A stretch of 64,000 nucleotides of DNA from NCBI RefSeq assembly GCF_002937075.1, contig NZ_NHSJ01000082.1, positions 62,001 through 126,000 of the forward strand. The letters are read 5' to 3'. The position numbers were made by a program, and so were the translations under genes. Source of the stretch: Rhodoblastus sphagnicola (lineage in GTDB: Bacteria > Pseudomonadota > Alphaproteobacteria > Rhizobiales > Beijerinckiaceae). The notes beneath the pieces were generated by a model, which was not told the DNA's origin, did not search any database, and worked only from the letters and a program-made list of their open reading frames with translations. This document shows, one piece after another, positions 18,822 through 26,164 of the stretch (positions within the stretch are counted from its first letter, which is position 1; the number at the start of each line of letters is the position of its first letter).

Positions 18822-19771
18822 TTATCAGCGCCAGTCGAAGAACGGATATCCCTGCTTTTTATGCCGAATGGTTCATGAATAGAGTCCGTGAGGAGTATTT
18901 ACTCGTCCGGAACCCGTTCAACGCAAAGCAGATTCGCAGAGTCTCATTGGCTCCTAAGGACGTCGAAGCTATTGTGTTCTGGACGCGAAATCCAGAAAAA
19001 TTGATAAAATACCTTGATGAATTAAATTGTCGTGGCCATCGTTATTACTTTCAATACACGATCACGGGCTATCCACGCTCGTTCGAGCGATCCGTGCCGC
19101 GCCCGCAGTCTGCAATTGAAACGTTCATCCGGTTGAGCAAGATTGTCGGCCCGGATAGGGTCATATGGCGCTTTGATCCAATTCTAATTTCATCGCTGGT
19201 GGACATCGCCGAACACGAGAGATTGTTCGCAAAAATCGCGTCCTCGTTGCGAGGAAATGCAAAGCGGGTCGTTATCAGTTTTGCAGACATATATGCGAAG
19301 GTAACGAGAAATCTAGCCAAGATTCCGAACCTTTCTATACACGATCTGATGGCAAAACGCGAGGAGGCGCTTCAACTTGCGCGTAATCTCGTTGCAATTG
19401 CCGGTGTGAATGGCCTTGAGGTCCAAAGCTGCTCAGAGGAAATTGACCTGTCCCCCGCCGGAGTTGCTCACGGAAAATGTATCGACGATCAACTCATATC
19501 CAGGTTATTTGCAGTCTCTCTCAAAACTCGCAAGGACAAGGGGCAACGAGAAGCGTGCGGCTGCATCGAGAGTGTCGACATTGGTCAATATAACTCTTGC
19601 CTACATGGATGTGCGTACTGTTATGCTACTGCAAATAAGGAATTGGCGTTGCGCAACTATGATCGGCATGATCCATTGAGTCCCTTTCTCATCGGAAACG
19701 CAGCGCAGGGCGAAATCAATGCAGATAGTCAATCAAAAGAGCAGGATCCTGCGCAAGGCTCGCTGTTCTGA
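18818..19771 (+). CDS. DUF1848 family protein with C-terminal radical-SAM-like cysteines
   Basis: A 317-residue member of the uncharacterised DUF1848 family. The N-terminus MIISASRRTDIPAFY and the block AIVFWTRNPE are family hallmarks. The C-terminal part has C247 and C249, then C261-x3-C265-x2-C268 (CLHGCAYC), the same spacing as the SAM-cluster motif of radical SAM enzymes but placed near the C-terminus; the family is known for this. A permuted radical SAM or other Fe-S enzyme is therefore inferred. It overlaps the methyltransferase-like gene by 4 bases, suggesting a joint modification pathway. Base composition marks it as acquired DNA. Confidence 0.8.
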   Translation: MIISASRRTDIPAFYAEWFMNRVREEYLLVRNPFNAKQIRRVSLAPKDVEAIVFWTRNPEKLIKYLDELNCRGHRYYFQYTITGYPRSFERSVPRPQSAIETFIRLSKIVGPDRVIWRFDPILISSLVDIAEHERLFAKIASSLRGNAKRVVISFADIYAKVTRNLAKIPNLSIHDLMAKREEALQLARNLVAIAGVNGLEVQSCSEEIDLSPAGVAHGKCIDDQLISRLFAVSLKTRKDKGQREACGCIESVDIGQYNSCLHGCAYCYATANKELALRNYDRHDPLSPFLIGNAAQGEINADSQSKEQDPAQGSLF

Positions 19772-19826
19772 GGCGATCTCGAGGCGGATCGAATCAACCT
19801 TGTATTTTCAAGGCTCCACTCAGCCT

Positions 19827-19857
19827 TAAAAAAGGCCACGGCAAAAACCGTGGCCTT
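19827..19857 (-). terminator. Intrinsic terminator of hemE
   Basis: AAGGCCACGG and CCGTGGCCTT form a perfect 10-bp stem with loop CAAAAA. On the minus strand the stem is followed by a T-run (A-run at 19828-19833 on the plus strand), 30 bases after the hemE stop. Confidence 0.9.
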
Positions 19858-19886
19858 CAATGCTCTGCTTGTGGCGCGCGAAAAAC

Positions 19887-20924
19887 TTACGCGAGCTTGC
19901 CGCGCACGCGCGCGACCAGCAGTTCCACATTCTCAATCGGGGTTTCCGGCAGAATGCCGTGGCCGAGGTTGAAGATGTGGCGGAAATCCTGATAGCTTTC
20001 GCGAACAAAATCGATCTCGCGGCGCAGCGCGTCGCCGCCGGCGATCAGCACCAGCGGATCGAGATTGCCCTGCACGACCTGATTCTTCGACAGGGCTTTG
20101 CTGGCCCAGCTATTGTTCAGGCTGGTGTCGAGGCCGATGGCGTCCGCGCCGACGCGGTCGCCAAAACCCGGCAAGGAGGTATGGGCCGCGCGCGGAAAAG
20201 CGATGACCTTGGCCTGCGGATTGACCGCCTTGACGCCGGCGACAATGCGCGCGACCGGCTTTTCGCACCACAGCTCGAATTCCTTGGCCGGCAGCACGCC
20301 CGCCCAGGAGTCGAAGATTTGCACGACTTCGGCGCCGTTCTTGATCTGCTCATTGAGATAGACGATGGAGGCGTCCACGATCCGGTCGATCAGTTTCTGG
20401 AACGCGGCGGGATGGCGGTAAGCAAAACCGCGCGCCGGGGCCTGATCCGGCGTGCCCTTGCCAGCGATCATGTAGCTGGCGATGGTCCAGGGCGCGCCGC
20501 AGAAGCCGATCAGCGCGGTTTCGGCGGGCAGGGCGCTTTTTACGCGGCGCAGGGCTTCAAAAACCGGCTCCAGATGCGACAGCTTGAATTCGCCGAGGCG
20601 GTCAACGCCGTCGGGCGTGGTGATCGCCTCCATGCGCGGGCCTTCGCCGGTGTCGAAGCGGACCTTGTGGCCCATGGCGTCGGGCACGACCAGAATGTCG
20701 GAAAAAATGATGGCGGCGTCGAAGCCGAAACGGCGGATCGGCTGAAGAGTCGCTTCCACCGTGAGGTCGGGATTCCAGCAGAAGTCCATGAAGGACGGCG
20801 CGGTGGCGCGGATCTGCCGGTATTCCGGCAGGTAACGGCCGGCCTGACGCATCAGCCACATCGGGGGGCTGTCGGGGATCGGAGCCTCGAAGACTTTCAG
20901 GAATTTCTTGGTCGTATCGGTCAT
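19887..20924 (-). CDS. hemE: Uroporphyrinogen decarboxylase
   Basis: A 345-residue cytoplasmic enzyme converting uroporphyrinogen III to coproporphyrinogen III by removing four carboxyl groups, the branch leading to haem and bacteriochlorophyll. Family signatures are WLMRQAGRYLPEY near residue 25 with the conserved Arg, IIFSDILVVPDAMG, and GFCGAPWTIASYM near 140. It is a single gene ending in a strong terminator, divergent from the mutase operon. In a phototroph it supplies both antenna pigment and cytochromes. I saw no PpsR or FNR site directly upstream. Confidence 0.97.
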   Translation of the reverse strand: MTDTTKKFLKVFEAPIPDSPPMWLMRQAGRYLPEYRQIRATAPSFMDFCWNPDLTVEATLQPIRRFGFDAAIIFSDILVVPDAMGHKVRFDTGEGPRMEAITTPDGVDRLGEFKLSHLEPVFEALRRVKSALPAETALIGFCGAPWTIASYMIAGKGTPDQAPARGFAYRHPAAFQKLIDRIVDASIVYLNEQIKNGAEVVQIFDSWAGVLPAKEFELWCEKPVARIVAGVKAVNPQAKVIAFPRAAHTSLPGFGDRVGADAIGLDTSLNNSWASKALSKNQVVQGNLDPLVLIAGGDALRREIDFVRESYQDFRHIFNLGHGILPETPIENVELLVARVRGKLA

Positions 20925-21115
20925 GAGGCCTCACAGGCGTGAAAAATTTCGGACGCAGGGGCGCGCGCGCGATTTCTATTGCAGTCGATTGCCGTAACGG
21001 TCAAGACAGCGGCGCTGTTTCACGGTGTCGCGCTTAAGACCATCGCCGCATAGCTGAAATGTGGCGCCTCGGGGCGCGCCGCAGTATAACAGGGGCAACC
21101 AAAGCCCAAGAACCT

Positions 21116-23290
21116 ATGACGGACGCCCGGATGACCCGTATTCCCGATTTCTCCACCCTCGCCCTCGATCTGGCCGCGAGCGCGCCCGCTCCGGCCTTTG
21201 CCGCCGCGCCGTGGCTGACCCCGGAAGGCATTGCGGTGCGAAGCGTCTACGGGCCGGAGGATGTCGAGGGCCTGCCGGCGGTGGACTCGTTCCCCGGCTC
21301 CGCGCCCTTCCTGCGCGGTCCCTATCCGACCATGTATGTGAACCAGCCCTGGACCGTGCGCCAGTACGCCGGCTTCTCCACGGCCGAAGATTCCAACGCT
21401 TTTTACCTGCGCAATCTCGCGGCCGGGCAAAAAGGCCTGTCGGTGGCCTTCGACCTCGCCACCCATCGCGGCTATGATTCCGACCACCCGCGCGTCTCCG
21501 GCGACGTCGGCATGGCCGGCGTGGCCATCGATTCCATCTATGACATGCGCACGCTGTTTTCGGGCATTCCGCTCGACCAGATGTCGGTGTCCATGACCAT
21601 GAACGGCGCGGTGCTGCCGGTTCTCGCGCTCTATATTGTCGCGGCGGAAGAGCAGGGCGTGCCGGCCTCAAAACTTTCCGGCACGATCCAGAACGACATT
21701 CTCAAAGAATTCATGGTGCGCAACACCTATATCTACCCGCCCAAGGCGTCGATGCGCATCATTTCGGACATTTTTGCCTATACGTCGCAGAATATGCCGA
21801 AATACAACTCCATTTCCATTTCCGGCTATCACATGCAGGAAGCCGGCGCGACGCAGGATCTGGAACTGGCCTATACGCTGGCCGACGGCGTCGAATATAT
21901 CCGCGCCGGCATCGCCGCCGGTTTGACCGTCGATCAGTTCGCGCCGCGCCTGTCATTCTTCTGGGCGATCGGCATGAATTTCTTCATGGAAGTGGCGAAA
22001 CTGCGCGCCGCGCGCCTGCTCTGGGCCAATCTGGTGAAGCAGTTCGAGCCGAAGTCGGAAAAGTGCCTGCCCCTGCGCACCCACAGCCAGACCTCCGGCT
22101 GGTCGCTGACCGCGCAGGACGTGTTCAACAACGTCATCCGCACCCAGATCGAGGCCATGGCGGCGACGCAGGGTCACACCCAGTCGCTGCACACCAATGC
22201 GCTCGACGAGGCCTTGGCGCTGCCGACCGACTTTTCCGCCCGCATTGCCCGCAACACCCAGCTTTTCCTGCAGCAGGAATCCGGCACCACCAGAATCATC
22301 GATCCCTGGGGCGGTTCCTACTATGTCGAAAAACTGACGGCCGAACTGACTCAAAAAGCCTGGGCGCATATCCAGGAAGTCGAAGAACTCGGCGGCATGT
22401 CCAAGGCCATCGAAGCCGGCATTCCAAAACTGCGCATCGAGGAAGCGGCGGCGAAAACCCAGGCGCGCATCGACAGCCGCAAGCAGGCGGTGATCGGCGT
22501 CAACAAATACCGTCCCGAGCACGAGCAACCGATCGATGTGCGCAAGGTCGAAAACGCTTCGGTGCGCGCCGAGCAGATCGAAAAACTCAAGCGCCTGCGC
22601 GCCGAGCGCAACGAGGCCGAAACGCAGGCGAAGCTGGAAGCGCTGACGGAAGGCGCGAAAAGCGGCGCCAATCTCCTCGCGCTCGCCATCGAGGCGGCCC
22701 GCGCCAAGGCGACCGTCGGCGAAATATCCTATGCGCTCGAAAAAGTCTTTGGCCGCCATCGCGCCGAAATCAAAAGCATATCAGGCGTCTACAAGCGGGA
22801 GGCGGGCGTGGATTCCAGCGCGGTGACAAAAGTTCAGGCTCAGGTCGAGGCTTTCGTCGAGAACGACGGTCGGCGCCCGCGCATCCTCGTCGCCAAGGTC
22901 GGTCAGGACGGCCACGACCGCGGCCAGAAAGTGATCGCCTCGGCCTTCGCCGACCTGGGTTTTGACGTGGACATCGGGCCGCTGTTCGCCACGCCCGACG
23001 AGGCGGCGAGGCAGGCGGTGGAGAACGACGTGCATATTGTCGGGATTTCCTCTCTTGCTGCGGGCCATCTGACCTTGGTGCCGGAATTGAAAGCGGGGCT
23101 TGAGAAGGAAGGGCGCGGCGACATCATGATCGTGGTCGGCGGCGTGATCCCGCCGCTGGATTTCGACGCTCTGTACAAGGCCGGCGCCAGCGCCATCTTC
23201 CCGCCGGGCACGGTGATCGCCGAAGCGGCGGGCAAGCTGATCGACCAACTCAACGCGCGACTCGGCTATTCCAAAGCCGCCGCCGAATGA
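21116..23290 (+). CDS. scpA: Methylmalonyl-CoA mutase, single-chain B12-dependent
   Basis: A 724-residue adenosylcobalamin-dependent enzyme interconverting methylmalonyl-CoA and succinyl-CoA, used for propionate, odd-chain and branched-chain assimilation. The N-terminal barrel opens with the substrate-channel block [24 protein letters not shown]. The C-terminal B12 domain has the cobalt-ligand motif DGHDRG at about residue 610, followed by GISSLAAGH and VVGGVIPP. The length fits the homodimeric form found in Rhizobiales. ATG 21116 and ATG 21131 are both possible starts; neither has a strong ribosome site. It is followed by an acetyltransferase and a spermidine-synthase-like gene, each overlapping by 4 bases. 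Confidence 0.95.
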   Translation: MTDARMTRIPDFSTLALDLAASAPAPAFAAAPWLTPEGIAVRSVYGPEDVEGLPAVDSFPGSAPFLRGPYPTMYVNQPWTVRQYAGFSTAEDSNAFYLRNLAAGQKGLSVAFDLATHRGYDSDHPRVSGDVGMAGVAIDSIYDMRTLFSGIPLDQMSVSMTMNGAVLPVLALYIVAAEEQGVPASKLSGTIQNDILKEFMVRNTYIYPPKASMRIISDIFAYTSQNMPKYNSISISGYHMQEAGATQDLELAYTLADGVEYIRAGIAAGLTVDQFAPRLSFFWAIGMNFFMEVAKLRAARLLWANLVKQFEPKSEKCLPLRTHSQTSGWSLTAQDVFNNVIRTQIEAMAATQGHTQSLHTNALDEALALPTDFSARIARNTQLFLQQESGTTRIIDPWGGSYYVEKLTAELTQKAWAHIQEVEELGGMSKAIEAGIPKLRIEEAAAKTQARIDSRKQAVIGVNKYRPEHEQPIDVRKVENASVRAEQIEKLKRLRAERNEAETQAKLEALTEGAKSGANLLALAIEAARAKATVGEISYALEKVFGRHRAEIKSISGVYKREAGVDSSAVTKVQAQVEAFVENDGRRPRILVAKVGQDGHDRGQKVIASAFADLGFDVDIGPLFATPDEAARQAVENDVHIVGISSLAAGHLTLVPELKAGLEKEGRGDIMIVVGGVIPPLDFDALYKAGASAIFPPGTVIAEAAGKLIDQLNARLGYSKAAAE

Positions 23291-23748
23291 ATTCGTCCCT
23301 GCCGGCGCAGGACGATGACATCGCCGTCGCTTCGGAAAGTCCCTCCGACGCGGCGGCGCAGATCATTCTGATCAGCGGCCTCACCGCCTATAACGAAGCC
23401 CAGGTCGGCCCCGATCCGGTGCGCGATCCTGAAAGTCAGGTCTGCGTCGTCGCCCGCGACCGCGAGGGCCGCGTGCGCGGCGGCGCGCAGGGCGTGGCCG
23501 TGGGCGCCTGGATGGCGCTCGACACGGTCTGGGTCGAGGACGCTTTTCGCCAGCGCGGTCTTGGAACGCGAATCCTGGAGGCGGCGGAGGCGGAGGGACG
23601 CCGGCGCGGCTGCAAATGGGCGATCCTCGCGACATTCGATTATCAGGCTCCGGATTTCTATTCCCGGCGCGGCTATGTCGAATATGCCCGCATGGAGGAT
23701 TTTCCCTGGGGCCATACGCGGTTTCAGCTCAGGAAAGCGCTGGCGTGA
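23287..23748 (+). CDS. GNAT-family N-acetyltransferase
   Basis: A 153-residue GNAT protein. The acetyl-CoA pyrophosphate loop (motif A) is [19 protein letters not shown] with the R-G-x-G-x core near residues 95-100; the later [12 protein letters not shown] is typical of the fold's C-terminal strands. The acceptor substrate is unknown. It overlaps the mutase stop by 4 bases (ATGA) and the next gene by 4 bases, so it is translated within the mutase operon. A role in acyl-CoA or protein acetylation control of this pathway is only a guess from position. Confidence 0.9.
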   Translation: MNSSLPAQDDDIAVASESPSDAAAQIILISGLTAYNEAQVGPDPVRDPESQVCVVARDREGRVRGGAQGVAVGAWMALDTVWVEDAFRQRGLGTRILEAAEAEGRRRGCKWAILATFDYQAPDFYSRRGYVEYARMEDFPWGHTRFQLRKALA

Positions 23749-24422
23749 TCCCCTGGGAATTGCTCGATACCGCCGCCATACCAGGAGGGGGCGCGCTAAA
23801 ACTCAAGCGTCGTGGCGCTGAATTCTCGATCATGCTCGGCGATAACGAATTGATGAATTCGCGCCTGAGCGGATCGGAACAGGCGCTCGCCACGCTGTCC
23901 TGCGAGCGGATCTGCGCCCGACCGGCGCCAACACTGCTCATTGGCGGCCTTGGCATGGGATTTACCCTGCGCGCCGCGCTGGAGTCCGTCGGCGCGCAGG
24001 CGCAAATCACCGTGGCCGAACTCGTGCCCGCCGTGGTCGCCTGGGCGCGCGGCCCCATGGCCGAACTGCACGGCGCAAGCCTGACGGATGCGCGCGTCAA
24101 AATCGTGGAAACGGACGTCGCCCGTCTGATCCGGGCCGCGCGCGCCTGCTGGGACGCGATCCTTCTCGACGTCGATAATGGCCCCGACGGGCTGACGCGC
24201 GACTCCAACGACGGGCTTTACAGCCGGGAGGGTTTGCTTTCCGCACGCGCGGCCTTGCGTCCGGGCGGGGTGCTGGCGATCTGGTCCGCCCACGCCGCCC
24301 CGGAATTCGCTCAGGCCTTGCGCAAGGCGCGTTTCAGCGTCGAGGAAGTCAAGGTCCGCGCCAACGGCAAGAGGGGAGGCGCGCGCCATGTCATCTGGAT
24401 CGCGATGCGCGCCGAAAATTAG
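23745..24422 (+). CDS. Spermidine-synthase-like methyltransferase-fold protein
   Basis: A 225-residue Rossmann-fold protein related to spermidine/spermine synthases. The nucleotide-binding block TLLIGGLGMGFTLRAAL lies near residues 63-80, and the acidic block WDAILLDVDNGPDGL near 140 corresponds to the aminopropyl-donor region. GTG 23745 overlaps the preceding stop and has AGGAAAG seven bases upstream. The N-terminal strand domain of true polyamine synthases is short here, so the exact reaction is uncertain. A perfect terminator follows directly. Confidence 0.82.
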   Translation: MIPWELLDTAAIPGGGALKLKRRGAEFSIMLGDNELMNSRLSGSEQALATLSCERICARPAPTLLIGGLGMGFTLRAALESVGAQAQITVAELVPAVVAWARGPMAELHGASLTDARVKIVETDVARLIRAARACWDAILLDVDNGPDGLTRDSNDGLYSREGLLSARAALRPGGVLAIWSAHAAPEFAQALRKARFSVEEVKVRANGKRGGARHVIWIAMRAEN

Positions 24423-24446
24423 GGACCGCCCCCGTAAGGGCGGTCC
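24423..24446. terminator. Bidirectional terminator hairpin
   Basis: GGACCGCCC and GGGCGGTCC form a perfect 9-bp stem with a 6-base loop, placed in the 36 bases between the convergent spermidine-synthase-like gene and sodB. T-runs are weak on both sides. Confidence 0.7.
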
Positions 24447-24458
24447 GTTTCGCAAAAC

Positions 24459-25058
24459 TCAGCCCACGGCCTTTTCATACTGGGCTTCGACATATTCCCA
24501 GTTCACCAGATTGCCGAGCACGGTCTTGATGAAATCGGGACGGCGGTTGCGGTAGTCGATGTAATAGGCGTGTTCCCACACATCGACGGTCAGGATCGGC
24601 GCGGCGCCGTGGATCAGAGGGTTTTCAGCGTTGGGGGTCTTGGACACCGCGACCTTGCCGTCCTTGACCTCAAGCCACGCCCAGCCCGAGCCGAATTGCG
24701 TCACGCCGGCCTGGGTCAGATCTTCCAGAGCCTTTTCCACCGAGCCGAACGCTTCGACCAAAGCCTTCTCGACCTTGCCCGGAACCTTGCCGCCGCCGGC
24801 CGGCTTCAAATATTTCCAGAATTCAGCGTGATTGTAGATTTGCGCGACATTGTTGAACACGCCCGGATTCTTGCCGTGTGATGTCTTGATCACCTCCTCG
24901 ATGGGCTTGCCTTCCCATTGCGTGCCCTTGATGAGGTTGTTGGCGTTGGCCACATAGGCCGCGTGATGCTTGTCGTGGTGAAACTCCAACGTTTCCGAGG
25001 ATATGTACGGCGCCAGCGCGTCATAGGCGTAAGGAAGCGGATCGAGGACAAAGGACAT
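24459..25058 (-). CDS. sodB: Superoxide dismutase, Fe type
   Basis: A 199-residue cytoplasmic superoxide dismutase. Metal ligands are visible: His in LEFHHDKHH near residue 27, His in IYNHAEFWKYL near 75, and Asp and His in VDVWEHAYYIDY near 160. GSGWAWLEV and the PLPYAYDALAPYIS N-terminus are typical of the iron-preferring group, though metal choice cannot be settled by sequence alone. It is a single gene convergent with the mutase operon and protects the phototroph during oxic shifts. Confidence 0.95.
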   Translation of the reverse strand: MSFVLDPLPYAYDALAPYISSETLEFHHDKHHAAYVANANNLIKGTQWEGKPIEEVIKTSHGKNPGVFNNVAQIYNHAEFWKYLKPAGGGKVPGKVEKALVEAFGSVEKALEDLTQAGVTQFGSGWAWLEVKDGKVAVSKTPNAENPLIHGAAPILTVDVWEHAYYIDYRNRRPDFIKTVLGNLVNWEYVEAQYEKAVG

Positions 25059-25225
25059 GGAGTGCTCCTGAACGAGAAAGAGGACGCCTAAAGGTAGGGA
25101 GCGGGCGCCATTGAGGCAAGAACGTGGGCGCCGAAAGAAGCGCCTCGCGTAGAGCCGGGCTTAACAAATTTGCGTCTATATGCTCAAAACGCGGTAATTT
25201 CTTCGTTACGAGAGGCGCGGCGCCG

Positions 25226-26077
25226 GTGAAAGTGGAACGCACGTTGATTGCCCTGGGGCTGATTCTTGCCCTTGCGGGTCTGGTCGTCGCCATGAACGGC
25301 TATATTTACGTCAACGTCGATCGCGGGCCGCCGCTCGTGGTTTCGGGCGTGCTCGTCTTCGGCTTCGGCTTGGTTCTCGCCGCGTTGGGCTTCATTTTGC
25401 GCGAATTGCAGGCGATCGCCGCCGACGCCTCCAAGGCGGCCCTGCTGCTCGCCAAGGGCCGCATCGCGCCGGCGCCCGCCGACCAAGCCGCCAGTTCCGC
25501 GCCGCCGCAGCCGCAGCCAAGGCCGCTTCCGCCATTCGAGCCGCTGGGTTCCGCGTCCACCGCTAGGGAAGACTCCGCGTCCGCAGACAAGGCGACGGAT
25601 GAAACTCAGTCCGACCTGTTTGCCTCGCAGCGGTCGGAGCCAAAGCCTCGCCCCGTTCTTCCGCCGGACGAACCCGCCAGGGCCGCCGCGTCCGCTAGCG
25701 CGCCCCCGTCGTGGATGGCCCGGCCCGGCCCGGATGCGACGCCGGCTCCCAAGCCGCCCGAGGGCGATTGGCTCGGTCAGGCTATCGTCCAGGAGGCCGA
25801 CAAGGCGCGCAAGGCGTCGGCCGAAAAGCTGGCGCGTGACGGGGAAACAGAGCTTGAGCGCGAGTTTGGCGTCAACGACCAGGAAAAGGGCGAGAAGCCG
25901 CCTCAGCCAAAGCCTGAACCCATCGGCCATTACGAGGCGCATGGCGCACACTACACCATGTTCTCCGACGGTTCGATCGAAGCCGAGACGCAGCATGGCG
26001 TCTATCGGTTTGGCAGCATTGACGAACTCAAGCGCTTCATCGAAGGCGAGGAGTCCGGCAATTTGGGTAAATCCTGA
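25226..26077 (+). CDS. Membrane-anchored Pro/Ala-rich protein, function unknown
   Basis: A predicted 283-residue protein I do not recognise by function. Two close membrane helices (about residues 4-24 and 35-58) are followed by a Pro/Ala-rich, low-complexity linker (about 85-205). The C-terminal domain with GHYEAHGAHYTMFSDGSIEAE and then YRFGSIDELKRFIEG looks like a small beta-rich sensor or binding domain seen in other Alphaproteobacteria. GTG 25226 follows AGAGGCG and starts right before the first helix; the frame extends upstream to 25124. The 3' end is followed at once by the 38-bp tandem repeat. Confidence 0.7.
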   Translation: MKVERTLIALGLILALAGLVVAMNGYIYVNVDRGPPLVVSGVLVFGFGLVLAALGFILRELQAIAADASKAALLLAKGRIAPAPADQAASSAPPQPQPRPLPPFEPLGSASTAREDSASADKATDETQSDLFASQRSEPKPRPVLPPDEPARAAASASAPPSWMARPGPDATPAPKPPEGDWLGQAIVQEADKARKASAEKLARDGETELEREFGVNDQEKGEKPPQPKPEPIGHYEAHGAHYTMFSDGSIEAETQHGVYRFGSIDELKRFIEGEESGNLGKS

Positions 26078-26078
26078 C

Positions 26079-26164
26079 GTTGACCGCCAATTCCTGGCAG
26101 GGGGACGAGGCGGTCAGTTGACCGCCAATTCTTGGAGGCGGGACGAGGCGGTCAGTTGACCGCC
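26079..26164. repeat. 38-bp tandem repeat (2.3 units) at a convergent gene end
   Basis: Two 38-base units (26079-26116 and 26117-26154) begin GTTGACCGCCAATTC and end GACGAGGCGGTCA; a third partial unit follows at 26155-26164. At each junction GGCGGTCA-GT-TGACCGCC forms an 8-bp hairpin. The last junction contains the stop codon of the oligopeptidase gene, so the repeat looks like duplication of that gene's terminator region. Confidence 0.85.

Larger units (their letters stand above)
17700..19800. other. AT-rich two-gene island
   Basis: From about 17.75 to 19.8 kb the DNA is clearly poorer in G and C than both flanks, with AT-ending codons unusual for this genome (runs such as TTTATTCC and AATATTACATAAATTC). 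It carries two overlapping genes and lies between convergent housekeeping genes. The leader from 17667 to 17996 holds no gene that I can support. No integrase, tRNA or direct repeats are visible, so the transfer route is unknown. Confidence 0.7.

Noticed and set aside
20925-21115. Possible cobalamin riboswitch before the B12-dependent mutase
   Set aside because: The leader is only about 190 bases and I could not find the B12-box core; a covariance-model search would settle it.
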